Notes under the pieces: model-generated
Told to the model about the DNA's origin: nothing
Database searches by the model: none
The model's input: the letters and a program-made list of their open reading frames with translations, nothing else
Assembly (NCBI RefSeq): GCF_014695585.1
Contig: NZ_JACJON010000032.1
Coordinates: 1 to 64,000, forward strand
Direction: 5' to 3'
Source: Microcoleus sp. FACHB-831
Lineage (GTDB): Bacteria > Cyanobacteriota > Cyanobacteriia > Cyanobacteriales > FACHB-T130
DNA length: 64,000 bases
Shown here: positions 27,540 through 38,181 of the stretch, piece by piece
How the letters are laid out: each line of letters starts with the position of its first letter
How positions within the stretch are numbered: the first letter of the stretch is position 1
Position numbers and translations under genes: made by a program

Positions 27540-27908
27540 TTACAAACCAACTAATTCACGAGTTTCAAAATCATTGAGTTGTTGGACGAGCGATAGCCGT
27601 GCTTCCAACTTGGCAACGCTGAACTGGTTACGCATATATTCTAGGTGAACAACAGCATTAGCCTTTTCAGAGTTTAGCTGGATAAGCGAATCGAGCGATC
27701 GCTGATATTCGATGTTGGTGGCAAGCACGTCAAACCGACGCGCCTTGCGTTGATTTTCATTTTTCAGATCTACCTCAAAAGCTGCTATTTTGTCAGCATT
27801 ACCTTCCAAGCGATTAATTAATAAGTGGATAGAAGCAATCTGAGAATCTATCTCATTGACTCGTTGAGCAGCAAGAGCGATCGCCGCAGGATATTGATTC
27901 AGTTTCAT
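27540..27908 (-). CDS. small coiled-coil hypothetical protein
   Basis: A 122-residue helical protein with heptad-like spacing (AAQRVNEIDSQIASIHLLINRLEGN, then DSLIQLNSEKANAVVHLEYM), rich in Leu/Ala/Glu/Gln and without a signal or membrane segment. I use the ATG at 27908; a GTG four codons upstream is also open. Not recognised functionally. The 88-residue gene at 28183-28449 lies upstream on the same strand (274-base gap), so the two may be related in function or regulation. Confidence 0.7.
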   Translation of the reverse strand: MKLNQYPAAIALAAQRVNEIDSQIASIHLLINRLEGNADKIAAFEVDLKNENQRKARRFDVLATNIEYQRSLDSLIQLNSEKANAVVHLEYMRNQFSVAKLEARLSLVQQLNDFETRELVGL

Positions 27909-28182
27909 AGCAATCTTCACGACTACAAGAATACTCGTTGTAAAAAATTCTGTGCATAGGTCAGAGCGGGCTTTGCCTTTGAGCCATATGGCTTATAGCC
28001 CTTACTATTACCCACATATGCCTCAAACATTGCAGGTTGTTGCTGGGTAATATAGCCTTACCGACCGGAAAGGCTTTCATAGTAGATGGGATTGGGGGAG
28101 AAAAACCCCCTGCATCCCTGTTTTATTGCGTAGATGTGTTTAAGAGCAAAAGACTTTCACCCTGCGGGTAAATTAGAGGCTA

Positions 28183-29984
<1,802 letters not shown>

Positions 29985-30123
29985 TCATTTCCCTTGCTTG
30001 TGCTAAATTTAGAAGCTATTAGCTAAAAGTATGGATTATGAAGTGCAAGATTGCATAATCAACCTTCATAATCCATATTTTTAAACTAGCGATCGCCGCT
30101 AACCAATGAACAATTAACCATCT

Positions 30124-31524
30124 TTATACAGCCCAAATCTTAATAGCTTCGCCAAGGCTGCCGCTAACAAGAGTTTGACCATCGTGGCTGAGGGCGAGAG
30201 AAAGAACGTAGCTGCTATGCCCCGTCAAGGTGCGGAGTAGTTTTCCCGTCACCAGATGCCAAATCTTAATCGTGTTGTCATCGCTGGCACTGTATAAAAT
30301 CATTCCATCGGGGCTGATGGCGACCGAACTAACTGCGCCTGCATGATCCGAGAGAGTATGCAGCAGTTCTCCTTTATCTAGATCCCAGATTTTTATGGTG
30401 TTATCATTACTGCCGCTAACGAGGGTGTGATTATCAGGGCTGATAGCGACAGAACGGATGGCGACGGAGTTTTCCGTCAGCGTGTGCAGGAGTTCTTTGC
30501 TATCGAGGTCTCGAATCTTAATCGTGCGGTCGTTGCTAGCACTCGCAAGAGTGCGACCATCGGGGCTGATAGCGATCGCCTTCACTTCACCAGCATGACC
30601 GCTAAAGGAGTTGAGCAACTCTCCATTGCTCAAGTTCCACAGCTTGATTGTTCTGTCGGAACTACCACTCGCTAGAGTGTGCCCGTTGGGACTTATGGCA
30701 ACGCAATGAACCCAGCCTGTATGCCCTGCTAAGGTGTTGAGTAGCTCTCCAGTCTTGAAATTCCATATCTTGATGGTTTTGTCGCCGCTGCCACTTGCTA
30801 GAGTCTCACCATCTGGGCTGATGGCGACAGAAGTGACAGAACCAGAATGCCCGTCAATGGTTTTTAACAGTTCGCCAGTAGCAATATTCCAGACTTTGAT
30901 GGTCTTGTCATTACTACCGCTGACGAGATTATGGCCATCAGGGCTAATAACGACGGATCTGACGGCTTCTGAATGTTTCCTGATGTTGTGTTTGCAGGTA
31001 AACAGTCGGTAGGAGTGGAATCGCTGTATTGCTTCTTTCGCCTTTGGTAAGGCGCTTTGGCTCAATAAGTGATAAGCTACGCGCTGCACTTGTTCTGATT
31101 CGTCTGCTAGCGCTTGAATTAACAAGTCTAGACCATCAGTGTTAATTTGCGCCGTAGCTCTAGCCAGATCTGCTTGAAGTTGGGATTTTTCGGCCAAAGC
31201 CTGATGCAATCGCACTCTGAGTTCAGCTAAGCGCACTCCCAAGGTTAATGGTGCTGCTAATTCGGGCGATCGCACAGACTGTAGATGCAATCTCTCGTTC
31301 GTCTCGTGCTGAAGACGCGCTTCCAGTTCATCTAGTTTTGCGCTCAACTGCATTTTTGACCACAAGCCTCTTGCCCAAGTCAGTTTGACTTGTTCGTTTT
31401 GTATTAAGGCGTCAGGCACGCAATCGAGAAATTTGGAAATTTGGGTGAAATCCCAGCCGCAGGTAATGCAGCCATTGATTTCCCCTTCGGTGTATTCGGT
31501 TTGACAAATAGGACAGTGAGCCAC
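30124..31524 (-). CDS. zinc-ribbon, HEAT-like and WD40 propeller protein
   Basis: A 466-residue protein. The N-terminus has a four-cysteine ribbon (CPICQTEY...CITCGW, residues 4-23). A helical, coiled-coil region follows (about 60-130), then a HEAT-like unit (GLDLLIQALADESEQVQ, about 133-175), and seven WD40 repeats (about 185-466), each ending in a D-x-TIK-(I/V/L)W-type strand, making a full propeller. The HEAT-like unit is strongly similar to that in the four LRR proteins at 54.9-63.7 kb. The protein is probably a cytosolic scaffold; no enzymatic domain is seen. Distinct WD repeats are still closely similar, implying continuing repeat homogenisation. Confidence 0.88.
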   Translation of the reverse strand: MAHCPICQTEYTEGEINGCITCGWDFTQISKFLDCVPDALIQNEQVKLTWARGLWSKMQLSAKLDELEARLQHETNERLHLQSVRSPELAAPLTLGVRLAELRVRLHQALAEKSQLQADLARATAQINTDGLDLLIQALADESEQVQRVAYHLLSQSALPKAKEAIQRFHSYRLFTCKHNIRKHSEAVRSVVISPDGHNLVSGSNDKTIKVWNIATGELLKTIDGHSGSVTSVAISPDGETLASGSGDKTIKIWNFKTGELLNTLAGHTGWVHCVAISPNGHTLASGSSDRTIKLWNLSNGELLNSFSGHAGEVKAIAISPDGRTLASASNDRTIKIRDLDSKELLHTLTENSVAIRSVAISPDNHTLVSGSNDNTIKIWDLDKGELLHTLSDHAGAVSSVAISPDGMILYSASDDNTIKIWHLVTGKLLRTLTGHSSYVLSLALSHDGQTLVSGSLGEAIKIWAV

Positions 31525-31852
31525 AGATGCAACCCAAGAGGCTTCGCAAAGGATTTTCTTCTAGGATGTCACTCCTGAAGGTAAAAAGGCAAAGTGTCTG
31601 GAGAAATTAACTACTTTGAGTATACCCACAGACAATACAGACTTGCGTCTGCCCGCTTGTGATGTAGTAAATAGCTAGAACTAGCAGGAAACACCACAAA
31701 TCTGTTTATTTTACACGCTGCGATCGCACTGCTACCCCAACCTGGCTTTGGTGGAGATACTTTTGGCAAATTATTTATTTTTGTGATAATTGGCCTAATT
31801 TTGGGAATACTTAAATTAGGGAATGCATTCATGGTAAGAAAACTGCTGACTT
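31525..31852. other. intergenic region with a possible decayed small membrane frame
   Basis: In plus-strand frame, about 31700-31830 reads a protein-like hydrophobic peptide (HAAIALLPQPGFGGDTFGKL, then FIFVIIGLILGIL) without a usable start codon after the preceding stop. It could be a decayed small gene or chance. The overlapping minus-strand frame at 31611-31832 looks like its shadow. Nothing else is seen. Confidence 0.3.
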
Positions 31853-32539
31853 ATGGACTATACTCAACTGCGAGCCGCCGTTGCTGCAAATATAGAGGCT
31901 CAAACAATTGCTCAAAGCTATTACGAAAAAGCTCAAGCTGAAGCACAACAATGGGAAATTAGGCATCAACTTGCTTTAAAGGAAGGCTGTGAAGAGTCCA
32001 TTCGTCAGGCCGAATTTCGCAAGCACGTCTGTGCAACCAAAGCAGGCAATCTCAAAGCTGTGTTAGAAGAGCAAACATATACATTAGCAATTCTTCAACA
32101 TAAGCTAAATTTAGCCCAACCTAAATTTGGTGAATTTCATACTACGCACATACAAACATATTGTGAATTGCCTAGCAATTTACCTGCTATTAATTTGCAA
32201 ACTAAATTGCGCGAACTTGAACGAACTATGGAAGCTATGAACGTTCAACTTCTCCAGCAGCAGGCAGCAATTGCCAAGCTACTAAAAGAAAACTCAGCTG
32301 CTTTAGCACAAGTACAAACTTTGTTGGCAGGAGATTCTTGCCAAGCAACTCCTCTGATAAGTAATACCGCTATAGACACGCTAATTGCTTATCTTGAGGC
32401 TGGCAGCAATGTACCTAATGAATTTACTGCTAGGAAAAATCACCTACTTTCTAATTCTCCCAAGCCTCAAACAAATGTAATTTCTTTATGCGTCGATACA
32501 GAATTTAGAGGTGTAAAAAATAAGCTAAATCAATACTAA
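31853..32539 (+). CDS. PspA/IM30-like coiled-coil protein
   Basis: A 228-residue protein. Residues 1-85 are a long helix pair (AQSYYEKAQAEAQQWEIRHQ, LALKEGCEESIRQAEFRKH) whose order of QWE-x-R-x-x-LAL-x-x-G-x-E-x-x-x-R-x-A resembles the central part of PspA/Vipp1 (helices 2-4), the membrane-remodelling ESCRT-III-like family. The N-terminal amphipathic helix of true PspA is absent. A second coiled coil follows (LREL ERTMEAMNVQLLQQQAAIAKLL) with a low-complexity tail. The PspA link is inference from pattern. No close operon partner; the ribosome site is weak. Confidence 0.65.
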   Translation: MDYTQLRAAVAANIEAQTIAQSYYEKAQAEAQQWEIRHQLALKEGCEESIRQAEFRKHVCATKAGNLKAVLEEQTYTLAILQHKLNLAQPKFGEFHTTHIQTYCELPSNLPAINLQTKLRELERTMEAMNVQLLQQQAAIAKLLKENSAALAQVQTLLAGDSCQATPLISNTAIDTLIAYLEAGSNVPNEFTARKNHLLSNSPKPQTNVISLCVDTEFRGVKNKLNQY

Positions 32540-32629
32540 CTGCTTATTTCACCTAATTTTGGTTACGGTCTTCGATTAAGGCGATCGCTCTCTTCATTAT
32601 CACCGCCTTAATCTTTTGCATAGCGCTTA

Positions 32630-33280
32630 TCAAGACAATTCCGAACAGCGAAGCCCGCCTATATTCTGACAGTAAAAAGTTGCGTTATTGTCAGGGCTAC
32701 GGCTTATCAACTCTATAATTTGTCCTGCCGAGTTTTGCAGAAACCACTGACATAGCGAATCCCCATCCAGCGGTTCCAAAGATAAAGGTCGAAAACCTTT
32801 TTTCTGCCAAACTAATGCAGCGGCAGGCACATCCTCAACGCGAATTGCAACATGGTGGACGCCAGCCAGTCCCCTTTGTTGTATAAAACGGTCTTTTTGA
32901 TCGCCTGGGGCGTGGGGTGCATCCAGAACCACCAGCCCGCCCGCTGGCATCAGCATTGTTAGTAAATATATCCATAAATCGGTTTTAATATTGTATCCAT
33001 TAGGGCAAAAATCTATAGGAAAAAGTCCTGGCCCTTCAACTATTTTGTTTCCATAACAACCCAAAGCTGAGGCGTAGTTTTCCAGACTCTTGTGGTTAGG
33101 GAATGTTAGTACACAGTGATCTATAAAGACCTTCTCACCATATAACTTGGTAACAAAAGACCATTTAGAGAATAATTCAGGAGCAGTAAATCCTTCTTTG
33201 AATTCCAGCAGTCCATCTTTTTCATAAAAAGGTGACTCTAAGGTAGAGTCCAAAAAATTATTTATCTGTGCTGTGGCCAT
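32630..33280 (-). CDS. VOC/glyoxalase-fold protein
   Basis: A 216-residue protein with a vicinal-oxygen-chelate half in its C-terminal part (about 135-200): GVHHVAIRVEDVPAAALVWQ, KGFRPLSLEPLDG and a closing GQIIELISRS strand whose Glu is at the metal-ligand position. The N-terminal half (FIDHCVLTFPNHKSLENY) looks like the paired VOC motif with IDHCVLT carrying a His. Two motifs in one chain can make a complete site. The substrate is unknown. It stands alone between two oppositely oriented genes. Confidence 0.75.
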   Translation of the reverse strand: MATAQINNFLDSTLESPFYEKDGLLEFKEGFTAPELFSKWSFVTKLYGEKVFIDHCVLTFPNHKSLENYASALGCYGNKIVEGPGLFPIDFCPNGYNIKTDLWIYLLTMLMPAGGLVVLDAPHAPGDQKDRFIQQRGLAGVHHVAIRVEDVPAAALVWQKKGFRPLSLEPLDGDSLCQWFLQNSAGQIIELISRSPDNNATFYCQNIGGLRCSELS

Positions 33281-33633
33281 ATTTTTTATAAATAGGATTT
33301 CTTGTGGTGGAGGGGCAAAGAAAAGGGATTTGTCTTTACATGAGAAACCCGTCTTTATAAATTGTACATAAAACTTTACAAAAACAGTGTAAGCTAGATT
33401 TTACTGAATGATTAAGCTTTGCTGCTGGCATATTCAATGGCAAGGCGAAACCAGTTGGCAGAGGTTAATTACCCGCAGGACTTAGCCAGAGATCCTCCAA
33501 CCCCCACATTCCCAAGCGGAGCATGGGAACGAGGGGGGCTTTAGAGGACTTATCCGGAGAGGTTCTATACTCAGAAACACTTGAAAACTGGTAGCGTCAG
33601 ACAAAGCAATAAGATTATTTTGGACATCGCGAC
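33281..33633. other. intergenic region, promoters only
   Basis: About 350 bases separating the divergent VOC and ABC exporter genes. No open frame with coding character and no RNA-like structure was seen, beyond a short imperfect repeat around CCCAAGCGGAGCATGGGAAC near 33513. Confidence 0.45.
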
Positions 33634-35358
33634 TTGAAAAACCGCTCTAGTTACTGGCAACTACTCCCCTACATCCGCCCGCACTGGAAAACCATCTCCC
33701 AGGCATTTGCTTGCACGTTGGGTTTCACGGTCTTCTGGCCGATACAGGCCATACTGGCTGGGCAAATCGCTAATTTTATCGGACAGGGCGATATAGCTGC
33801 ACTTGCCAAAATAGCTGGAGTGCTGGCGTTGGTTTTTCTAGTCCAGAAAATCATGCAGTTTGGTCAGGATTCGCTGATGGCGAAAGCAGCGATCGCAGTT
33901 GCGTTTGATTTGCGAAAACAAGTCTACTCCCACTTACAGCGGCTCAACCTTAGCTATTTTGAAACTGCACAGACAGGCGATCTAACTTACCGTCTTACCG
34001 AAGATATCGATCGCATTGGCGAAGTCATAAATAAAGTCTTCCACGACTTTATCCCCTGCGTGTTGCAGTTGATAGTCGTCCTGGGCTACATGATTTATCT
34101 CAACTGGCAGCTAACACTAGCAACATTTTTAGTTGCGCCCCTCATGGGTATTTTAATTGGCTGGTTTGGCGAAGAGATGCTGAAGTTTTCGCGCCGCAGC
34201 CAAAATCGCGTATCCAACTTATCCGCTTTGATGACAGAAGTATTCAGTGGAATTCGCCTAGTACAAGCTTTCGCAGCTGAGGAGTATGAAATTGCCCGCT
34301 TTGCCGAGGAAGCTGAACAAAACCGTCAAGCCAAGTATGCGACGGAACGGTTGAAGGCGATTCAGTTCCCCGTAGTGGGATTTATGTATGCGATCAGCGT
34401 GTTGCTGCTGCTATTTCTGGGTGGCTGGCAAATTTCCAAGGGCAACCTGACTGGGGCGGGATTTGTTAGTTACATTGCAGGTGCAGGACTGTTAATTGAC
34501 CCCATCGCCCATATAACTAGCAATTACAACGAGTTTAAACAAGGTCAGGCATCTGTTGACCGGATTTTTGAACTGGTGGCAATTCAGCCAACTGTTGTCG
34601 AAAAGCCTGATGCAGAGGTTCTTCCCGTTGTCACTGGCAAGGTGGAATATTGCAATGTCAGCTTTGCCTACGATAGCACTCAACCTGTATTACAAAATTT
34701 GAGTTTTCTGGCGCTTCCGGGAGAAAAGATAGCCTTGGTTGGGGCATCGGGTGCGGGTAAAACTACTTTGGTTAATTTGCTACCCCGCTTTTATGACACG
34801 CAAGATGGAAAGATTTTAATTGACGGCGTTGATATTCAGAATGTGACGCTGCGGAGTTTGCGGCGACAGATTGGGATTGTGCCGCAAGACACGATGCTAT
34901 TTTCTGGAACGATCGCTCAAAATATCGCTTTTGGACAAGCAAATTTTGATTTAGAAGCTGTTGAAGCGGCGGCTAAAGTTGCCAACGCCCACCAGTTTAT
35001 TAGCCAGTTTACTCAGGGCTATCATACTTGGGTGGGAGAGAGGGGCGTTAATTTATCGGGGGGACAGAGACAAAGGATAGCGATCGCGCGTGCTGTCCTC
35101 CTCAACCCTAGAATCCTCATCCTCGACGAAGCAACTTCTGCCCTAGATTCAGAATCGGAAGCCTTAGTACAAGAAGCCTTAGAACGGATCGTCGAAGGGC
35201 GTACCGTATTTGTTATAGCCCACCGCCTCGCTACCGTCCGCCGCGCCGACCGAATTTTTGTGATGGAAGGGGGGCAAATAGTGGAAGCCGGGACGCATGA
35301 AGAGTTGTTAGATAAGGGCGATCGCTATGCCCGTTTCTATGCACAGCAGTTTAGTTAA
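33634..35358 (+). CDS. ABC exporter, fused permease and ATPase (MsbA type)
   Basis: A 574-residue half-transporter. The first 310 residues form a six-helix exporter membrane domain; the nucleotide-binding domain follows with Walker A GASGAGKTT, Q-loop region IGIVPQDTMLFSGTI, signature LSGGQRQR, Walker B ILILDEATSALD and a switch His in IAHRLAT. It functions as a dimer and may export lipid, peptide or drug. The start is a TTG at 33634 with GGAC upstream; no ATG gives a complete first membrane segment. A second paralog at 51992-53854 is more distant in sequence. No peptidase (C39) domain is present. Confidence 0.93.
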   Translation: MKNRSSYWQLLPYIRPHWKTISQAFACTLGFTVFWPIQAILAGQIANFIGQGDIAALAKIAGVLALVFLVQKIMQFGQDSLMAKAAIAVAFDLRKQVYSHLQRLNLSYFETAQTGDLTYRLTEDIDRIGEVINKVFHDFIPCVLQLIVVLGYMIYLNWQLTLATFLVAPLMGILIGWFGEEMLKFSRRSQNRVSNLSALMTEVFSGIRLVQAFAAEEYEIARFAEEAEQNRQAKYATERLKAIQFPVVGFMYAISVLLLLFLGGWQISKGNLTGAGFVSYIAGAGLLIDPIAHITSNYNEFKQGQASVDRIFELVAIQPTVVEKPDAEVLPVVTGKVEYCNVSFAYDSTQPVLQNLSFLALPGEKIALVGASGAGKTTLVNLLPRFYDTQDGKILIDGVDIQNVTLRSLRRQIGIVPQDTMLFSGTIAQNIAFGQANFDLEAVEAAAKVANAHQFISQFTQGYHTWVGERGVNLSGGQRQRIAIARAVLLNPRILILDEATSALDSESEALVQEALERIVEGRTVFVIAHRLATVRRADRIFVMEGGQIVEAGTHEELLDKGDRYARFYAQQFS

Positions 35359-35402
35359 GGGCTGGGGACAGAGGAAGTATGAGAAATTAAACTCAAAACT
35401 CA

Positions 35403-35777
35403 TTACAGCTTTTCTAAATAACTAAGAAGGTCGGCCATTTCTTGCGAAGAGGGCTGAAATTGTGGCATTGGCGGCGTCTTACCACCAATCACTTGATTGA
35501 TTATGTTCACGCGAGATTTTCGCCTGGAGATATTGCCCAAACTTGGCCCCACTCTACCTTGCGCCTGCAAGCCGTGACATCCAGCGCAGTTCATTTCAAA
35601 CATGGCTTGTCCGCGCACCGGGTCGCCAGCCACAGACAAAACACTGTGTATATAAGGATCGGAGGCTCGCAATAGGTGAAAACTCACGACACCCATGAGT
35701 ATGGCCAGCACGACAGCCAGCGCCATCACGCCCACGCGCTGTAGTAAAATTTCAGATTTGACGAGCTGGTTATCCAA
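35403..35777 (-). CDS. cytM: cytochrome cM
   Basis: A 124-residue membrane-anchored monoheme cytochrome c. A single N-terminal helix (about 16-36) precedes the heme-binding CAGCH (C64, C67, H68). The likely sixth ligand is Met104 in TPPMPQFQ. The block RVGPSLGNISRRKSR and the ending QEMADLLSYLEKL match my memory of CytM from other cyanobacteria. CytM is a low-abundance, low-potential electron carrier linked to stress and to regulation of respiration or photosynthesis. It is divergent from petG. Heme attachment should need ccs1, also in this window. Confidence 0.93.
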   Translation of the reverse strand: MDNQLVKSEILLQRVGVMALAVVLAILMGVVSFHLLRASDPYIHSVLSVAGDPVRGQAMFEMNCAGCHGLQAQGRVGPSLGNISRRKSRVNIINQVIGGKTPPMPQFQPSSQEMADLLSYLEKL

Positions 35778-36128
35778 AGGTCTCCTGTTAAAGTGAGGAT
35801 TTACAAAAAGATTTTTTTATCAATCCAGAGAAAAACCCATCGAATAGCCGTAGCATTGCAGGGACTGGGTATCGCTCCACATTTAGATTAATAAACATAG
35901 CTTAAGATTTATAGACAGTCGAGGCAAGAGTTCTTAACACCAATTAAATTTGGGGGCTAGGGAATAACAATTATTCTTATCGCCAGGGCTGTCTGTAGTT
36001 GAATCCCCAAGCGGTTAGCCTTGCGCGGGCGAGAGGGGATTGAAACTTAGGCATTGGTACTCGACCAGCCAACGCAGAAGCTTGTAGTATGAAAAACAGG
36101 CAATAAACTTTAACACAGGAGAACTTAC
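35778..36128. other. cytM-petG divergent spacer with a CRISPR-repeat-like palindrome
   Basis: This 350-base spacer carries the promoters for cytM (minus strand) and petG (plus strand). It contains one notable element at 35998-36046: GTTGAATCCCC ... GGGGATTGAAAC, imperfect inverted arms enclosing a GC-rich middle; the 3' ATTGAAAC is a typical CRISPR repeat end. Only one copy is present. Confidence 0.55.
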
Positions 36129-36242
36129 GTGGTAGAACCGCTGCTTTCAGGCATTGTTATTGGCTTAATCACAATCACCCTTGCTGGGTTATTTTTCGCT
36201 GCTTACCAGCAGTACAAGCGCGGAAATCAGCTAGGGCTGTAG
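36129..36242 (+). CDS. petG: cytochrome b6-f complex subunit PetG
   Basis: A 37-residue single-helix subunit needed for assembly and stability of the thylakoid cytochrome b6-f complex. The sequence reads [20 protein letters not shown] in the membrane helix, followed by [16 protein letters not shown]; the YKRGN motif is diagnostic. The start is GTG at 36129, seven bases after a good AGGAGA ribosome site. The gene is divergent from cytM. Confidence 0.97.
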   Translation: MVEPLLSGIVIGLITITLAGLFFAAYQQYKRGNQLGL

Positions 36243-36248
36243 AGTCTA

Positions 36249-36271
36249 GTAGGGTGGGCAATGCCCACCTG
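36249..36271. repeat. GTAGGGTGGGCAATGCCCACC palindromic repeat, copy 1
   Basis: AGTAGGGTGGGCAATGCCCACC contains the perfect stem GTGGGCA/TGCCCAC. A second copy is at 43179-43203. It is a common intergenic repeat of cyanobacteria and lies directly after petG, where it may also terminate transcription. Confidence 0.75.
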
Positions 36272-36289
36272 CTTAAAATTTTGTAGGCG

Positions 36290-36838
36290 TCAGTTGTTAG
36301 CCTGACAATAAAATGTTAGGGCTGTATTGCCATAGTATTTCTCGCGGCAGATTTCCAGAGTGGGAATGGGTGCAATAGTCCACTTGTTGGGACTGTGTTC
36401 TACTGCCATCTCACCATCAGCACTAAGTAGGTTATATTGAGCGATCGCCTCTAACACTGGTTGATATAATTTACTAGCATAGGGAGGATCGAAGTAAATG
36501 CGGTCAAATTGCTGCCCCTCCAAGCTTTTTAACCGTTTCACCACATCCCCGCGCACTACCTCAAATTTTTGATTTTCCTGTGCTACTTGTTCCCAATTTT
36601 GTTGAATAATCTCGCAAGCTTTCGCCCATTGTTCGATTCCCACTACCAAGGCTGCACCCCTACATAAAGCCTCAGCGCCCATCGAACCGCTACCCGTACA
36701 CAAATCCAACCAGCGACAGTCTGCAATCGTACCTTGCCAAATGTTGAAAACGGCTTCGCGCACGATGGCTGGTGTCGGTCGGGTGTCTAGACCGGGTATA
36801 GTTTTTAGCAAGCGATTGCCGTAAATTCTTATGGGCAT
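36290..36838 (-). CDS. rsmD: 16S rRNA (guanine(966)-N2)-methyltransferase
   Basis: RsmD methylates G966 of 16S rRNA in the assembled small subunit. The 182-residue protein shows the family opening GNRLLKTIPGLDTRPT, the SAM motif LDLCTGSGSMGAEALCRGA (45-63) and the catalytic (D/N)PP(Y/F) motif DPPY (117-120). Length is normal. It follows hisH by 94 bases on the same strand, so co-transcription is likely. Confidence 0.95.
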   Translation of the reverse strand: MPIRIYGNRLLKTIPGLDTRPTPAIVREAVFNIWQGTIADCRWLDLCTGSGSMGAEALCRGAALVVGIEQWAKACEIIQQNWEQVAQENQKFEVVRGDVVKRLKSLEGQQFDRIYFDPPYASKLYQPVLEAIAQYNLLSADGEMAVEHSPNKWTIAPIPTLEICREKYYGNTALTFYCQANN

Positions 36839-36932
36839 TTAATTTAGAGATTAATTTAATGTAAACCGCAGATAAAAGCTACCTATGTACCTATATTTGA
36901 GTTTATCTGCGGTTTTTACAAAGTTGCATCTT

Positions 36933-37568
36933 CTAGGCTAGTGCTGGAGTCTTCACTAGAGAGACAAAGTTGGAGAGAATTTGCAGTCCGGCGGTGGAAG
37001 ATTTTTCGGGGTGGAACTGGACGGCCATCAGGTTGCGATGCGCGATCGCTGCTGTTACAGTTTGACTACCGTGCGTCACTGTCGCCGCCCGTACTTTGGG
37101 GTCAACAGGGTCAACATAGTAGGAATGGACGAAATAAGCCCAAGACTGGTTGGATAGATTTTGCCACAACGGGGCATCTGGTTGGGCGAATTCGAGTTGA
37201 TTCCAGCCCATGTGAGGAATCGTTAATCCTGTTTCTGGGTAAAATCGTCGCACTACACCGGGGACAATTCCCAATCCGGGTTCTTTACCTTCTTCACTAG
37301 AATCGAACAAAATTTGCAATCCCAGACAGATACCTAAGAAGGGTTTCCCGCTGTCAATAGCCCTATGAATCGGTTCGGCTAGCCCGCGCGATCGCAATTG
37401 TTGCACGGCTGGGTCAAATGAACCAACTCCCGGTAACACAACACCATCCGCTTGTTCTATTTCCTTTGGAGAATCGGTAATTTTGGGGGTTGCACCAGCT
37501 TTCTCCAATCCTTTGCAAACCGAGTGCAGATTCCCCAAATCGTAGTCTATGACTGCAATGACTGACAT
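36933..37568 (-). CDS. hisH: imidazole glycerol phosphate synthase glutaminase subunit
   Basis: HisH supplies ammonia from glutamine to HisF in histidine biosynthesis. The 211-residue class I glutamine amidotransferase has the opening VIDYDLGNLHSV, the oxyanion PGVGSF, the nucleophile Cys81 in GICLGLQ and the His/Glu pair in AVQFHPEKSS near residue 190. Length is normal. hisF is not in the window. The start ATG at 37568 is followed at once by the conserved first strand. rsmD lies downstream. Confidence 0.97.
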   Translation of the reverse strand: MSVIAVIDYDLGNLHSVCKGLEKAGATPKITDSPKEIEQADGVVLPGVGSFDPAVQQLRSRGLAEPIHRAIDSGKPFLGICLGLQILFDSSEEGKEPGLGIVPGVVRRFYPETGLTIPHMGWNQLEFAQPDAPLWQNLSNQSWAYFVHSYYVDPVDPKVRAATVTHGSQTVTAAIAHRNLMAVQFHPEKSSTAGLQILSNFVSLVKTPALA

Positions 37569-38181
37569 TAATGTGCCCTTTTATTGTGTTGGTGTATGGT
37601 TCCCCCTATGTACACTCTACCTTCTTTCTCTGAAAACTTCAAAAATGCCCTTTTCCACCTTCAGGTAGATTGTATTCCAAGGAGTGTTTCTTTATTTTTG
37701 GGTATACTTTTTTCTAAAAATATGAACTTTATTTTGTTATTTGCATTTTAGCTCTTTCTCTCTACTGCATCCCACCGACAAGAACATTAATACTATGATT
37801 GAAAATAAGTGTTTCACTTTACACCTCAAGTTACTCGCATTAACTGCTACCTTTGTTACTTGCGAAAAAAGACGCATTTCTCACAACCTTGTTTATGTAT
37901 ATCGATTTTGTTCTATAAGGAATTTATTTTGTTTCTGAGCGCGATAGTTTTCTTTTTCACTAAACTATTTCACCACCTATGGAATGACACAGCACGTTAT
38001 TTTATAGCAATTTTTAATGATTTAGTATAATTAAAATTTTGCAATTTTTAACTAACAAAACCAGTATAATTGCTGACTTATCATCTGCTTTGTATAAGTA
38101 TGCGTAAATTTACGGAAGACGTATAAAACTAACATATATTACAGTTTAATTGTTCTTACAAACTTTAACTTTCTAAAATCT
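37569..38181. other. long AT-rich intergenic region
   Basis: About 610 bases, unusually AT-rich and without HIP1 sites, which sets it apart from most of the window. Several short frames (for example 37741-37938 and 37809-38030) lack protein-like composition. It contains the upstream regions of hisH and of the small secreted protein at 38182. It could be imported sequence or just non-coding. Confidence 0.45.

Noticed and set aside
31611-31832. 73-codon minus-strand frame
   Set aside because: Opposite frame of a more protein-like but start-less plus-strand stretch; neither is secure enough to call a gene.
37741-38030. Two overlapping short plus-strand frames
   Set aside because: In an AT-rich gap with no coding character; lengths expected by chance.
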